Shown here one piece after another: positions 45,702 through 54,777 of a stretch of 64,000 nucleotides of DNA. The position numbers were made by a program, and so were the translations under genes. The stretch comes from Agromyces sp. H17E-10 (GTDB taxonomy: Bacteria; Actinomycetota; Actinomycetes; Actinomycetales; Microbacteriaceae), in NCBI RefSeq assembly GCF_022919715.1, contig NZ_CP095042.1:3596001-3660000 (forward strand), written 5' to 3'. Under the pieces are notes generated by a model. It was not told the origin of the DNA, did no database searches, and saw only the letters and a program-made list of their open reading frames with translations. Position 1 is the stretch's first letter. Each line of letters starts with the position of its first letter.

Positions 45702-48464
45702 GTGCCACGCATCCTGTCCGCCGCAGCGACCACTGCGGTCATCGCCCTCGTCGGCGCTCTCCTCGGGACGTCCCCCGCAATCGCAGCCGACGGCGACGGA
45801 CTCGGCGCGGCGTCGATCTCGGGCACCGTGCGCGGCGCGGTCGGCGAGCCCTTCGAGGGGGCCTGCGTGACCGTCTCCTCGGACGACGACGGCGACGGGA
45901 ACTGGACCCTCGTCGGAGAGCCCGTGCAGACGGTGGCCGACGGCGGGTACGCCATCGCAGACCTGCAGGCGGGCACGTACGCGGTCTCCGCCGACGGATG
46001 CGGAGACGTCTCGTTCGAGGCGACGTGGTACCGCACCGGCACGACGCGTCCGGCTTCCGCCGACGAAGGACTCATCGCGCTCGCCGAGGACGCATCGGCG
46101 ACGGACGTCGACATCCAGTTGATCGCTGCGCCGATCCAGAACCTCGAGGCGCCGGGCGTCGCCGGAGCACCGGTCGTCGGCCAAGAGCTGACCGCGACGC
46201 CGGGAACGTGGAGTCCCGACGGGCTCGACTTCGCGTACCAGTGGAATGCCGATGACGCGCCGATCGACGGCGCCACCGCGCCGACGTTCGTCGTGACCGC
46301 CGACCAGCTGGGCGCATCGATCTCGGTCGCCGTCACGGCGACGCGACCCGGATTCGAGACCGCTGCCGCGGTGTCCGCGCCGACCGGGCACGTCGTCGCG
46401 GGCAGCCTGCCCGCATTCACCGCCGAGATCACGGGTGACGCACAGGTGGGGGCGCCGCTCTCGACCGTGCTTCCCGACGGCGACGGGGTGACCGCGCAGT
46501 GGAACCGGGGCGACACGCCCATCGAGGGCGCGACGGGCGCGACGTACGTACCGACGGTCGATGACCTCGGTGCGACGATCACCGTGACCATCACCCGAAC
46601 CGTCGACGGCTACGAGACCCGCAGCGTGACGAGCTCGCCCACCGGCGCGGTGGTCGAGGGCGTACTTCCCGAGTTCGTGCCGGTGGTGAGCGGTGCCGCG
46701 GCCGTGGGGGCGACGTTGTCCAGCTCGGTTCCGTCGTCGGGCGCGGTCACGGTGCAGTGGTTGCGGAACGGTGAGCCGGTCGCCGGTGAGATGTCGCCGT
46801 CGTACGTGGTGAAGGCGAGCGACCTGGGTTCGGTGTTCTCGGTCGAGGTGACCCAGAGCGTGCCGGGCTACGCCGTGTCGGTCACGACGAGCGTGCCGAC
46901 GGCGGCCGTCGCGCTCGGTACGCAGCCGGTGTTCACGCCGGTCGTGTCGGGCACGGTCGCGGTGGGACGGACACTGGCGGTGTCGGTGCCTGCAGGTCCG
47001 GCATACACGTACCAGTGGTACCGGAACGGAGCCGCGATCTCGGGTGCGACGTCGAGCAAGTACGTCGTCGTCGCGGCCGATCTCGGCCTTCCGCTGAAGG
47101 TGCGTGTCGTGGCGAAGGTCACGGGGTATGCCGACCGGACTGCGTACTCGGCATCGACGGTGAAGGTCGTGGCCGGGACGATCGCGTCGTTCACGCCGGT
47201 CGTCAAGGGCACGACGATCGTGGGCTCCACCTTGGGTGTCACGGTGCCCTCGGGCAACTCGTACAAGTACCAGTGGCTGCGCAACGGGGCGAAGATCTCG
47301 GGTGCGACGGCGTCGACGTACAAGCTCGTCACGGCCGATGCCGGTACGAAGGTCTCCGTCACGGTCGTCGCCTCGCGAACGGGCTACACGTCGCTGTCGA
47401 AGACGTCGGCGGCCACCCCGACGGTGCTGCGTGCCCTCACGGCATCGCCGACGCCGACGATCTCGGGTACGCGCAAGGTCGGCTACCTGCTGACGGCAGT
47501 GCCGGGCACGTGGTCACCGGCGCCGGTGGCCCTCAAGTACCAGTGGTATCGGTCGGGCACGGCGATCACGGGTGCGACGGCCTCGACGTATCGTGCTGCC
47601 GCCGCCGATCTCGGCAAGTCAGTCACCGTGGTCGTCACCGGTTCCAAGTCCGGGTATGCCACCGTCGCCCGCAAGTCGGCGGGGACTGCGGCGATCGTGC
47701 CGGGTACGATCTCGCTGTCGACGCCGTCGCTGTCGGGCCAGGTGCGGGTGGGATACACGCTGACGGCGTCCGCCACCGCGTCCCCGACCGCGACCCTGAA
47801 GTACCAGTGGTACCTCAACAGCACCGCGATCAGCGGGGCGACGGCGAAGACGTTCGCGGTCAAGACGTGGATGATCGGCAAGCAGGTGAGCGTCAAGGTG
47901 ACGGCGAGCCGCAGCGGCTACAGCACGGTCTCGAAGTTCTCGACGCGCACCGTCGGGGTGCTCACCGCCTACCCGTCGATCACGGCGAACGGCGTGTACA
48001 AGGTCGGGGTCGACATCAAGCCTGGAACCTACTACACGAAGGGTGGGGCAGACCAGTACTGCTACTGGGATCTGGCCACCGACTACGCCGGTAGCAATGT
48101 CATCACGTCGGACGCTGGATATGGCCGGCGCATGGTGACGATCCTGAGCAGCGACCCGTATTTCTACACCGAGGGTTGTGGCGTGTGGTACCGATACGAC
48201 GGAACCGGATCGCGTGCGACGTCGTTCGGCGACGGCGTGTACGGCGTCGGTGCGAACATCCAGACGGGTCTGTACCAGTCGCTCGGCAACGATCCCGACG
48301 GCTACTGCTACGTCGCCGGGCTCGCCCTCGCACGTCCGTACGACACCGATGCGATCAACTGGAACGACATCGGGTACGGCGGCGACTTCACCGTCAGGAT
48401 CGACAGCACAGACAAGTACTTCGAGAGTGCCGGTTGCAACAAGTGGGTCCGCATCAGCGGGTAG
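45702..48464 (+). CDS. Secreted seven-repeat Ig-like surface protein
   Basis: This 920-residue protein starts with a signal peptide (cleavage probably near residue 28, AIAAD). A carboxypeptidase-regulatory-like domain (about 33-140) is followed by seven tandem repeats of about 85-90 residues (about 143-760). Their common pattern is VG..L, YQW.R.G..I.GAT, AD.G and SGY. The C-terminal 160 residues hold two related modules, KVGVDIKPGTYYT and GVGANIQTGLYQS, each with cysteines. There is no membrane helix or sorting signal at the end. It splits the conserved rnc-mutM pair, so it was probably inserted here. A role in adhesion or the envelope is a guess. Confidence 0.85.
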   Translation: MPRILSAAATTAVIALVGALLGTSPAIAADGDGLGAASISGTVRGAVGEPFEGACVTVSSDDDGDGNWTLVGEPVQTVADGGYAIADLQAGTYAVSADGCGDVSFEATWYRTGTTRPASADEGLIALAEDASATDVDIQLIAAPIQNLEAPGVAGAPVVGQELTATPGTWSPDGLDFAYQWNADDAPIDGATAPTFVVTADQLGASISVAVTATRPGFETAAAVSAPTGHVVAGSLPAFTAEITGDAQVGAPLSTVLPDGDGVTAQWNRGDTPIEGATGATYVPTVDDLGATITVTITRTVDGYETRSVTSSPTGAVVEGVLPEFVPVVSGAAAVGATLSSSVPSSGAVTVQWLRNGEPVAGEMSPSYVVKASDLGSVFSVEVTQSVPGYAVSVTTSVPTAAVALGTQPVFTPVVSGTVAVGRTLAVSVPAGPAYTYQWYRNGAAISGATSSKYVVVAADLGLPLKVRVVAKVTGYADRTAYSASTVKVVAGTIASFTPVVKGTTIVGSTLGVTVPSGNSYKYQWLRNGAKISGATASTYKLVTADAGTKVSVTVVASRTGYTSLSKTSAATPTVLRALTASPTPTISGTRKVGYLLTAVPGTWSPAPVALKYQWYRSGTAITGATASTYRAAAADLGKSVTVVVTGSKSGYATVARKSAGTAAIVPGTISLSTPSLSGQVRVGYTLTASATASPTATLKYQWYLNSTAISGATAKTFAVKTWMIGKQVSVKVTASRSGYSTVSKFSTRTVGVLTAYPSITANGVYKVGVDIKPGTYYTKGGADQYCYWDLATDYAGSNVITSDAGYGRRMVTILSSDPYFYTEGCGVWYRYDGTGSRATSFGDGVYGVGANIQTGLYQSLGNDPDGYCYVAGLALARPYDTDAINWNDIGYGGDFTVRIDSTDKYFESAGCNKWVRISG

Positions 48465-48507
48465 CGCCGGCATGTGGTGCGCGCGCGGTTCGGATTCGCG
48501 CGGCGCG

Positions 48508-48513
48508 TAGACT
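48508..48513 (+). promoter_or_regulatory. -10 box TAGACT, leaderless mutM
   Basis: TAGACT ends 8 bases before the GTG that gives the required Met-Pro N-terminus of MutM. Confidence 0.55.
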
Positions 48514-48521
48514 CGGCTGAC

Positions 48522-49430
48522 GTGCCCGAACTCCCCGAGGTCGAAGTCGTCCGCTCCGGACTCGCGCCCGCACTGACGGGCGCGGTGATCTCCGGGGTCG
48601 AGGTGCTCGACCGGCGGTCGCTGAAGCGCCACGACCCGACGATCGGCGACTTCGAGCGCCTGCTCACGGGTGCCCGGGTCGCGGCGGCGGTGCGTCGCGG
48701 AAAGTTCCTGTGGCTGCCCCTCGACGGCGAACGAGCGATCGTCGGCCACCTCGGCATGAGCGGGCAGATGCTGCTGCGCACCCCCGAGCACCCCGGCGAC
48801 GACCGCCATGCGCGCGTGCGGCTGCATGTCGAACACCCCGAGCACGGGGAGCTGCGGGTCGACTTCGTCGACCAGCGCATCTTCGGCTCGCTCGCCGTCG
48901 ACCGCATGCTGCCCACGTCCGACGGGCAGATCGCGGGATTCTCCGCATCGGTGACGGGGGAGTGGGCGCGGTCCATCCCCAGTCAGGTTGCGCACATCGC
49001 GCGCGATCCCCTCGATCCGGCGTTCTCGGAATCGGCGTTCGCGGCCCGGCTCGCCCGACGCGACACGGGCATCAAGCGCGTGCTGCTCGATCAGGGCGTC
49101 GTGAGCGGCATCGGCAACATCTACGCCGACGAAACGCTCTGGGCGGTGCGGCTGCATCCCGAGCAGCCCGCGTCGTCACTCAGCCTGCGCCGGGTGAACG
49201 AACTGCTCGCCGCCGTGCGCGACGTGCTCGGCCGAGCTCTCGTCGAGGGCGGCACGAGCTTCGACGCGCAGTACGTGAACGTGAACGGGGCGTCGGGCTA
49301 CTTCGCGCACTCGCTCAACGCCTATGGGCAGACTGGCGAGCCCTGTGCGCGGTGCGGCACCCCGATCGTGCGCGAACCGTTCATGAACCGGTCGAGCCAT
49401 CTCTGCCCGAAGTGCCAGCGACGGCGCTGA
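48522..49430 (+). CDS. mutM: Formamidopyrimidine-DNA glycosylase
   Basis: MutM (Fpg) removes oxidised purines such as 8-oxoguanine and nicks the abasic site. The 302-residue protein starts PELPEVE after the initiator, and this proline is the catalytic nucleophile, which fixes the start at 48522. The C-terminal zinc finger CARCGTP...CPKC is present. It belongs to the rnc-mutM-smc-ftsY block. Confidence 0.95.
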   Translation: MPELPEVEVVRSGLAPALTGAVISGVEVLDRRSLKRHDPTIGDFERLLTGARVAAAVRRGKFLWLPLDGERAIVGHLGMSGQMLLRTPEHPGDDRHARVRLHVEHPEHGELRVDFVDQRIFGSLAVDRMLPTSDGQIAGFSASVTGEWARSIPSQVAHIARDPLDPAFSESAFAARLARRDTGIKRVLLDQGVVSGIGNIYADETLWAVRLHPEQPASSLSLRRVNELLAAVRDVLGRALVEGGTSFDAQYVNVNGASGYFAHSLNAYGQTGEPCARCGTPIVREPFMNRSSHLCPKCQRRR

Positions 49431-49460
49431 ATGACCGCGCCGTCCCGTGCGGCAGCGGCG

Positions 49461-49484
49461 CCTGGGCCCAGGCCCAGGCCCAGG
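49461..49484. terminator. CCTGGG/CCCAGG repeat hairpin between convergent genes
   Basis: One CCTGGG is followed by three tandem CCCAGG units, so 6-bp stems can form with a loop of 6 or 12 bases. It lies in the 61-base gap between mutM and the convergent membrane-protein gene, and may end transcription both ways. Confidence 0.4.
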
Positions 49485-49491
49485 GTCGAGG

Positions 49492-50007
49492 TCACGCGGC
49501 GGGGACGCCGCGATCCGCCCTCCGACGCCGAACCACGCCCCGGACCACCGCAGCGATCGCCGCCGCGCCCGCGGCCGCGATGACGACGAGCACGGCGACG
49601 CCGCTGACCGCGTAGAGCGGCGCCTCCACTGCGAACGCCGCCTCCGCGTCCCAGTCGGAGAACACGTCGCCCACCGAGTTGAGGTTGGCGAACGCGGCGA
49701 AGAAGTACGCCGGGGCACCGAACGCGAGGATGATTCCCCAGAAAATGACCGCGGCCCAGACGGGCAGGCGGATGAGCGGGTGGAGCACGAGCAAGCCCCA
49801 GGCCAGAGCGAGGAGCACGCCAAGTATCGCGAAGAGGAATCCCGGGGTGGTGCGGTACTGCTCGCCGGCGGCTCCCATCGCGGCGATCGTCTCGTCGAGC
49901 GGGCGGCCGCTCGCGGCGACCACGGCCCAGTCGTTCATGATGAACGCGCCGAGCACCGCGTACGCGACGATCGCGACGACGCCGAGCACCGCGAGCGCGA
50001 CCCGCAT
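49492..50007 (-). CDS. Small multi-pass membrane protein, unknown function
   Basis: This 171-residue protein has about four hydrophobic segments (near 3-25, 58-76, 82-105 and 130-160) and an Arg-rich C-terminus ([10 protein letters not shown]). I do not recognise a family. The ATG at 50007 forms TGATG with the upstream acetyltransferase gene; an ATG 15 bases earlier (50022) is also possible. The two genes are probably one operon. Confidence 0.7.
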   Translation of the reverse strand: MRVALAVLGVVAIVAYAVLGAFIMNDWAVVAASGRPLDETIAAMGAAGEQYRTTPGFLFAILGVLLALAWGLLVLHPLIRLPVWAAVIFWGIILAFGAPAYFFAAFANLNSVGDVFSDWDAEAAFAVEAPLYAVSGVAVLVVIAAAGAAAIAAVVRGVVRRRRADRGVPAA

Positions 50008-51074
50008 CAGCCGCGCTGCCATTCCGCCGACAAGCCCCGCACCTCGAACCCGAGCGCCACGTTGATCGCGAGCATGTGCTCGTTCTCGTCCGCGTTCCAG
50101 GTGTAGACGTCGGTGCGCTCGGGGGCGACCTCGATGAGCCGCACGAGGTTCGCGAGCTTCACCCGAAGGCCGAGACCGTGCCCGCGGTGCGCGGCGACCA
50201 CGAGCGTGTCGGACTGGTAGGCGACGGGCTTGCCGGGCGGCAGCTCGAGCTCGGTGTACCCGGCGACGGATCCGTCCGCGGCGACCGCGGCCTGCACGAG
50301 GAGCATCCGCCCGCCCTCGAGGGCGCGGTCCTCGTGGGCGCGCACACGCGCCGCATCCCAGTGCTCCTCGTCGAGCGTGAGACCGCCGGCGGGCACGTCG
50401 AGCGCCATCCTCGCACGGGCGGCCGCGTAGCTCTCGACGAGGTCCTCGGGGGTCCGATCGACCCAACCGACGAGCCGATACGCGGATGCCTCGGCCTCGC
50501 GCCGCCCGGCTGCGTCGCGGAACTCGTCGAGGCGACCCGCGACGGTCAGCCCGCTCTGCCGCTCGAGCTGGCGAAGCGTGTAGCCGTGGTGCTGCGCGAA
50601 GCGCACTCCTGGCAGATCGGCTGGGATCGAGGCGTCTCCCTGCGGCGCGCGCAGGCCTTCGCCGGGTTGTTCAGCCGCCGCGATGGGCAGGTCGACGAAC
50701 ATCCCGAAGACGTCGCGGCCGAGGTCGTGGACGACCGCCTCGGCGCGCTCGAGGAGCGCGGAGCCGAGGCCGGACCGGCGGCGGTCGGGTGCGACCTCGA
50801 TCACGATGTCGCCGCGCACGGCGGCGGGGTCGGCCTCCCACCAGACGGTGGCGCGTCCGACGCAGCGGTCGCCGTCCCACGCGGCGAAGACCCGCCGCGG
50901 AAGGTACTCGTCGCGGTACAGGGCGAGCAGCTCGGGCGCGGTGTAGGCGAACCGGTCGTCGCCCCAGCGCTCGACCTCGATCTCGGTCTGGAGCTCGACC
51001 ACTCGTTCGAACTCGGTCGACTCGGGAGTGCCGAGTGACGCGGGGATCGCGACCTCGCGGACCTCGACGGGCAT
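50007..51074 (-). CDS. Tandem GNAT-family acetyltransferase
   Basis: This 355-residue protein has two GNAT folds. The N-terminal one holds the acetyl-CoA binding loop RRRSGLGSALLERAE near 98-112; the C-terminal one holds HRGHGLGLRVKLANL near 295-310 and a WNADENEHMLAINVALGFE motif near the end. The double layout resembles mycothiol synthase relatives, but the substrate cannot be named. It is divergent from smc across a 173-base gap that carries the smc promoter. Confidence 0.85.
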   Translation of the reverse strand: MPVEVREVAIPASLGTPESTEFERVVELQTEIEVERWGDDRFAYTAPELLALYRDEYLPRRVFAAWDGDRCVGRATVWWEADPAAVRGDIVIEVAPDRRRSGLGSALLERAEAVVHDLGRDVFGMFVDLPIAAAEQPGEGLRAPQGDASIPADLPGVRFAQHHGYTLRQLERQSGLTVAGRLDEFRDAAGRREAEASAYRLVGWVDRTPEDLVESYAAARARMALDVPAGGLTLDEEHWDAARVRAHEDRALEGGRMLLVQAAVAADGSVAGYTELELPPGKPVAYQSDTLVVAAHRGHGLGLRVKLANLVRLIEVAPERTDVYTWNADENEHMLAINVALGFEVRGLSAEWQRG

Positions 51075-51204
51075 CGGCTGCTCCTTTCGAACGGCGTCGG
51101 CTCCCGAATGGGCAGCCGCCCAGACTACCCGCCGCGGCCGAGGGGTGACAAGAGGCGATCGCCGATGGTCGGCGCGCGTGCGCGGCTCCGGCCGGAACCT
51201 CGGC

Positions 51205-51210
51205 TACCGT
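51205..51210 (+). promoter_or_regulatory. -10 box TACCGT of smc
   Basis: TACCGT matches TANNNT and lies 37 bases before the GTG start of smc, which has a GGAGAGG ribosome site. The leader contains a GTTC-N4-GAAC inverted repeat (51221-51232). Confidence 0.5.
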
Positions 51211-51247
51211 AGTCCGCAGCGTTCTCGCGAACAGGAGAGGGTGGGAC

Positions 51248-54200
51248 GTGTACCTGAAGAGCCTGACGCTCAAGGGCTTCAAGTCCTTCGCACAACCGAC
51301 GACCTTCGCCTTCGAGCCCGGCGTGACCTGCATCGTCGGTCCGAACGGCTCGGGCAAGTCGAACGTCGTCGACTCCCTCGCCTGGGTCATGGGGGAGCAG
51401 GGGGCGAAGACGCTCCGCGGCGGCAAGATGGAGGACGTCATCTTCGCGGGCACCTCGACCCGCGGCCCGCTCGGCCGCGCCGAGGTGAGCCTCACGATCG
51501 ACAACACCGACGGCGCCCTGCCGATCGAGTACACCGAGGTCACGATCTCACGCACCCTCTTCCGCAACGGCACGAGCGAGTACGCCATCAACGGCGACCA
51601 GTGCCGCCTGCTCGACGTGCAGGAGCTGCTCAGCGACTCGGGTCTCGGGCGCGAGATGCACGTCATCGTCGGCCAGGGCCAGCTCGACCAGGTGCTGCGC
51701 GCGACGCCCGAGGACCGCCGCGGCTTCATCGAGGAGGCTGCGGGCATCCTCAAGCACCGACGTCGCAAGGAGAAGACCCTCCGCAAGCTCGATGCGATGC
51801 AGACGAATCTCACGCGCCTCTCCGACCTCGCCGGCGAGATCCGGCGGCAGCTCAAGCCGCTCGGCCGTCAGGCCGAGGTCGCCCGCGAGGCTGCCACGAT
51901 CGCCGCCGTCGTGCGCGATGCGAAGGCGCGCCTGCTCGCGGACGAGGTCGTGGGCCTTCGCCGCGCCCTCGAAGAGCACGGGAAGAGCGAGCACGAACGC
52001 CATGCCGAGCGGCTCGTGCTGCAGGAGCGGCTCGAACAGCACCAGATGAAGGTGACGGCGCTCGAGCAGGCCCAGGGCGGCGACGACGTCGACCGCGCCC
52101 GCTCCACGAGCTTCGCGCTCGAGCAGGCGCAGTCGAAGCTGCGGTCGCTCGATTCGCTCGCCCGCCAGCGCATCGCCCTCCTCGAGGGCGCGTCAGACGA
52201 CACGGATGCCGCTCCGAGCGTCACCCGCGAGATGATCGACGCGGCAGTCGCCGAGCTCGAGGGCTTGCGCGACGGCATCGGCGCCGCGGCATCCTCGCTC
52301 GACCTCGCCCACGAGACGACGATGCGCACGCGGGCGGAACTCGACGCGGTCGACCAGGAGATCGCGCGCCAGTCGGCGCAGGTGTCGGCCTACGACCTCG
52401 AGCTCTCGAAGCTGTCGGGTCAGGCCGACTCGGCCGCCTCGAAGCTCGCCGCGGTGCGCGGCGAGGTGCTGCGCCACGCGAACGCGCTCGAGGCGTCTGC
52501 GGGGCGGCGCGAAGCCGCCGCCGCGGCGCTCGCCGAAGCCGAGGCGGCGGCCGGAATCGAGGAGTCCGCCGAGACCGACCTCGACGAGGCGTACGAGCTC
52601 GCGCAGGCCGCCGTGTTCGAGAGCGAGGCGGAGATCGAGCGGATCCGCGAGGAGCTGCACGGCCGCGAACGCGAGCACGGCGCCCTCAGCGCGCGGACCC
52701 AGGCGCTCTCGCTCGCCCTCGACCAGAAGGACGGCTCCGCCGCTCTCGTCGCCGCCCGCGTCGACGGCGTCCGCGGACTGCTCGCCGAGTCGATGCAGGT
52801 CGAACCCGGGTTCGAGGCGGCGATCGCCGCGGCACTGGGGTCGCTCGCCGACGCAGTCCTCGTCGACGACCGCGAGGCCGCGTATCGGGCGCTCGATCGC
52901 GCCGAGCAGGGCGAGCTGGGGCGCGTCGCGCTCGCGGTCGCCGAGCCGGGCCGCGCCTCCGCGGTCGACGCCGTCTCCGTCGAGGGGCTCACGCCCGCGG
53001 CATCCGTCGTCACCGCCCCAGCCGGCGTGCGCGGCCTCCTCGCCGAGGTGCTCGTCGCGGACGACCTCGCCGCGGCCCGTGCCGCGGAGCCGGCGCTCGC
53101 CGCGCTCGATCGGCCGGTCACGGTCATCACGCGCGACGGCACCGTGATCGGGCGATTCGTCGTCCGCGGTGGCTCAGGGCGCAAGCAGAGCCGCATCGAG
53201 CTCATCGCCGAACGGGACCGCGCCGCAGCCCGCCTCGAGGAGGTGCGCGGCGAGATCGAACGCAGCCGTGCCGAGCTCGCCGAACAGCGGCAGCTCGTCG
53301 AGCAGTCGAAGGAGCAGTCCAAGCGTGCGCTCGCCGCGCTGCGCGAGTTCGACGCGCAGCTCGCCCAGCGCACCGAACGCCTGAATCGCGCGCGGGTCCA
53401 GGCCGAGGCCGCCGAAGCGGAGTCGGAGCGACTGCAGCAGGCCGCCGCGAACGCCGAGGAGCGGGTCGCCGAGGCCGAGCGCGCCGCCGACGAGGCGAAG
53501 GCCGCCGTCGAGGCGGCCCGTGCCGTGCCGCGGCCGGTGCTCGACGTGTCGGTGCGCGACGGCGCGCTCGCGTCGGTCGAGACGGCGCGCGAGGCCGAGG
53601 TCGAGGCGAAGCTCAAGCTCGAGACCGCGAAGGAGCGCGTGCGGGCCGAAGAGGCTCGGATCCGTGCGATGGAGACGCAGTTCGACCAGGAGCGCCGTGC
53701 CGCCGAGGAGGCCGCGCGCCGGGCCGTGATCCGTCGGGCCCAGCTGGATGCCGCCCGTCGTGTCGCCGGAGCACTGCCGCCGGCGCTCGCCTCGGTCGAC
53801 GCCTCGGTCGCCGAGGCGCGCGTTGCGCTCGGCCGCGCCGAGGCCGAGCGCGCGAGTCGCAACGAGGAGCTCCAGTCCGTGCGCCGCGAAGAGGCCGCCG
53901 TGCGCGAGCGCCTGCAGTCGGTCACCGAGGACGTGCACGGGCTCGAGCTGCGCATCTACGAGAAGAAGCTGCACGTCACGGGCCTCGTCGAGCGCGCCGA
54001 GTCCGAGCTCGGCCTCGACGAGACGGTGCTCATCGCCGAGTACGGTCCCGAGCAGCCCGTCCCAGCAGAGACGGAGGACGGGGAGGACGTGCCGTTCCGT
54101 CGCGAGGAGCAGCAACGCAGACTCGCGGTCGCCGAGCGCAAGTACGCGCAGCTCGGTCGAGTCAACCCGCTCGCGCTCGAGGAGTTCGCCGCGCTCGAGC

Positions 54201-54769
54201 AGCGGCATCAGTTCCTGAGCGAGCAGCTCACCGACCTCGCGAACACGCGCAAGGACCTGCTGACGATCATCGAGGAGATCGACGGCAAGATGGAGTCCAT
54301 CTTCCGCAGCGCGTTCGACGACACGAAGGCCGCGTTCGCCGAGGTGTTCCCGGTGCTCTTCCCCGGTGGCGCCGGCAGCATCTCGCTCACGAACCCCGAC
54401 GACATGCTGACGACGGGCATCGAGGTGAGCGTGAAGCCCGCCGGCAAGAAGATCGAGCGGCTCTCGCTGCTCTCGGGCGGGGAGCGCTCGCTCGCGGCGG
54501 TCGCACTGCTCATGGCGATCTTCAAGGCGCGCCCCAGCCCGTTCTACATCATGGACGAGGTCGAGGCGGCCCTCGACGACGCGAACCTCGGGCGCCTCCT
54601 CACGACGTTCGAGAGCCTGCGCGACGCGAGCCAGCTCATCGTGATCACCCACCAGAAGCGCACGATGGAGATCGCCGACGCGCTCTACGGCGTCTCGATG
54701 CGCCAGGACGGCGTCTCGGCGGTCGTCGGCCAGCGGGTTCGCGAGGAGCGCGAGGAGCGCGCGAGCTGA
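51248..54769 (+). CDS. smc: Chromosome segregation protein SMC
   Basis: SMC is the condensin ATPase that organises and segregates the chromosome. The 1,173-residue protein has the N-terminal Walker A VGPNGSGKSNVVDSLAW near 30-46, long coiled coils rich in Ala/Glu/Arg, a hinge region at about 490-640, and the C-terminal signature LSGGERSLAAVALL near 1075 with Walker B FYIMDEVEAALDD. The length is normal. The start is GTG with GGAGAGGG upstream. A GH13 gene converges on its 3' end, only 8 bases away. Confidence 0.96.
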   Translation: MYLKSLTLKGFKSFAQPTTFAFEPGVTCIVGPNGSGKSNVVDSLAWVMGEQGAKTLRGGKMEDVIFAGTSTRGPLGRAEVSLTIDNTDGALPIEYTEVTISRTLFRNGTSEYAINGDQCRLLDVQELLSDSGLGREMHVIVGQGQLDQVLRATPEDRRGFIEEAAGILKHRRRKEKTLRKLDAMQTNLTRLSDLAGEIRRQLKPLGRQAEVAREAATIAAVVRDAKARLLADEVVGLRRALEEHGKSEHERHAERLVLQERLEQHQMKVTALEQAQGGDDVDRARSTSFALEQAQSKLRSLDSLARQRIALLEGASDDTDAAPSVTREMIDAAVAELEGLRDGIGAAASSLDLAHETTMRTRAELDAVDQEIARQSAQVSAYDLELSKLSGQADSAASKLAAVRGEVLRHANALEASAGRREAAAAALAEAEAAAGIEESAETDLDEAYELAQAAVFESEAEIERIREELHGREREHGALSARTQALSLALDQKDGSAALVAARVDGVRGLLAESMQVEPGFEAAIAAALGSLADAVLVDDREAAYRALDRAEQGELGRVALAVAEPGRASAVDAVSVEGLTPAASVVTAPAGVRGLLAEVLVADDLAAARAAEPALAALDRPVTVITRDGTVIGRFVVRGGSGRKQSRIELIAERDRAAARLEEVRGEIERSRAELAEQRQLVEQSKEQSKRALAALREFDAQLAQRTERLNRARVQAEAAEAESERLQQAAANAEERVAEAERAADEAKAAVEAARAVPRPVLDVSVRDGALASVETAREAEVEAKLKLETAKERVRAEEARIRAMETQFDQERRAAEEAARRAVIRRAQLDAARRVAGALPPALASVDASVAEARVALGRAEAERASRNEELQSVRREEAAVRERLQSVTEDVHGLELRIYEKKLHVTGLVERAESELGLDETVLIAEYGPEQPVPAETEDGEDVPFRREEQQRRLAVAERKYAQLGRVNPLALEEFAALEQRHQFLSEQLTDLANTRKDLLTIIEEIDGKMESIFRSAFDDTKAAFAEVFPVLFPGGAGSISLTNPDDMLTTGIEVSVKPAGKKIERLSLLSGGERSLAAVALLMAIFKARPSPFYIMDEVEAALDDANLGRLLTTFESLRDASQLIVITHQKRTMEIADALYGVSMRQDGVSAVVGQRVREEREERAS

Positions 54770-54777
54770 CCGCGGGC

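Noticed and set aside
51221..51232. GTTC-N4-GAAC inverted repeat before smc as a LexA box.
   Set aside because: The actinobacterial LexA box is GAAC-N4-GTTC; here the arms are in the reverse order.
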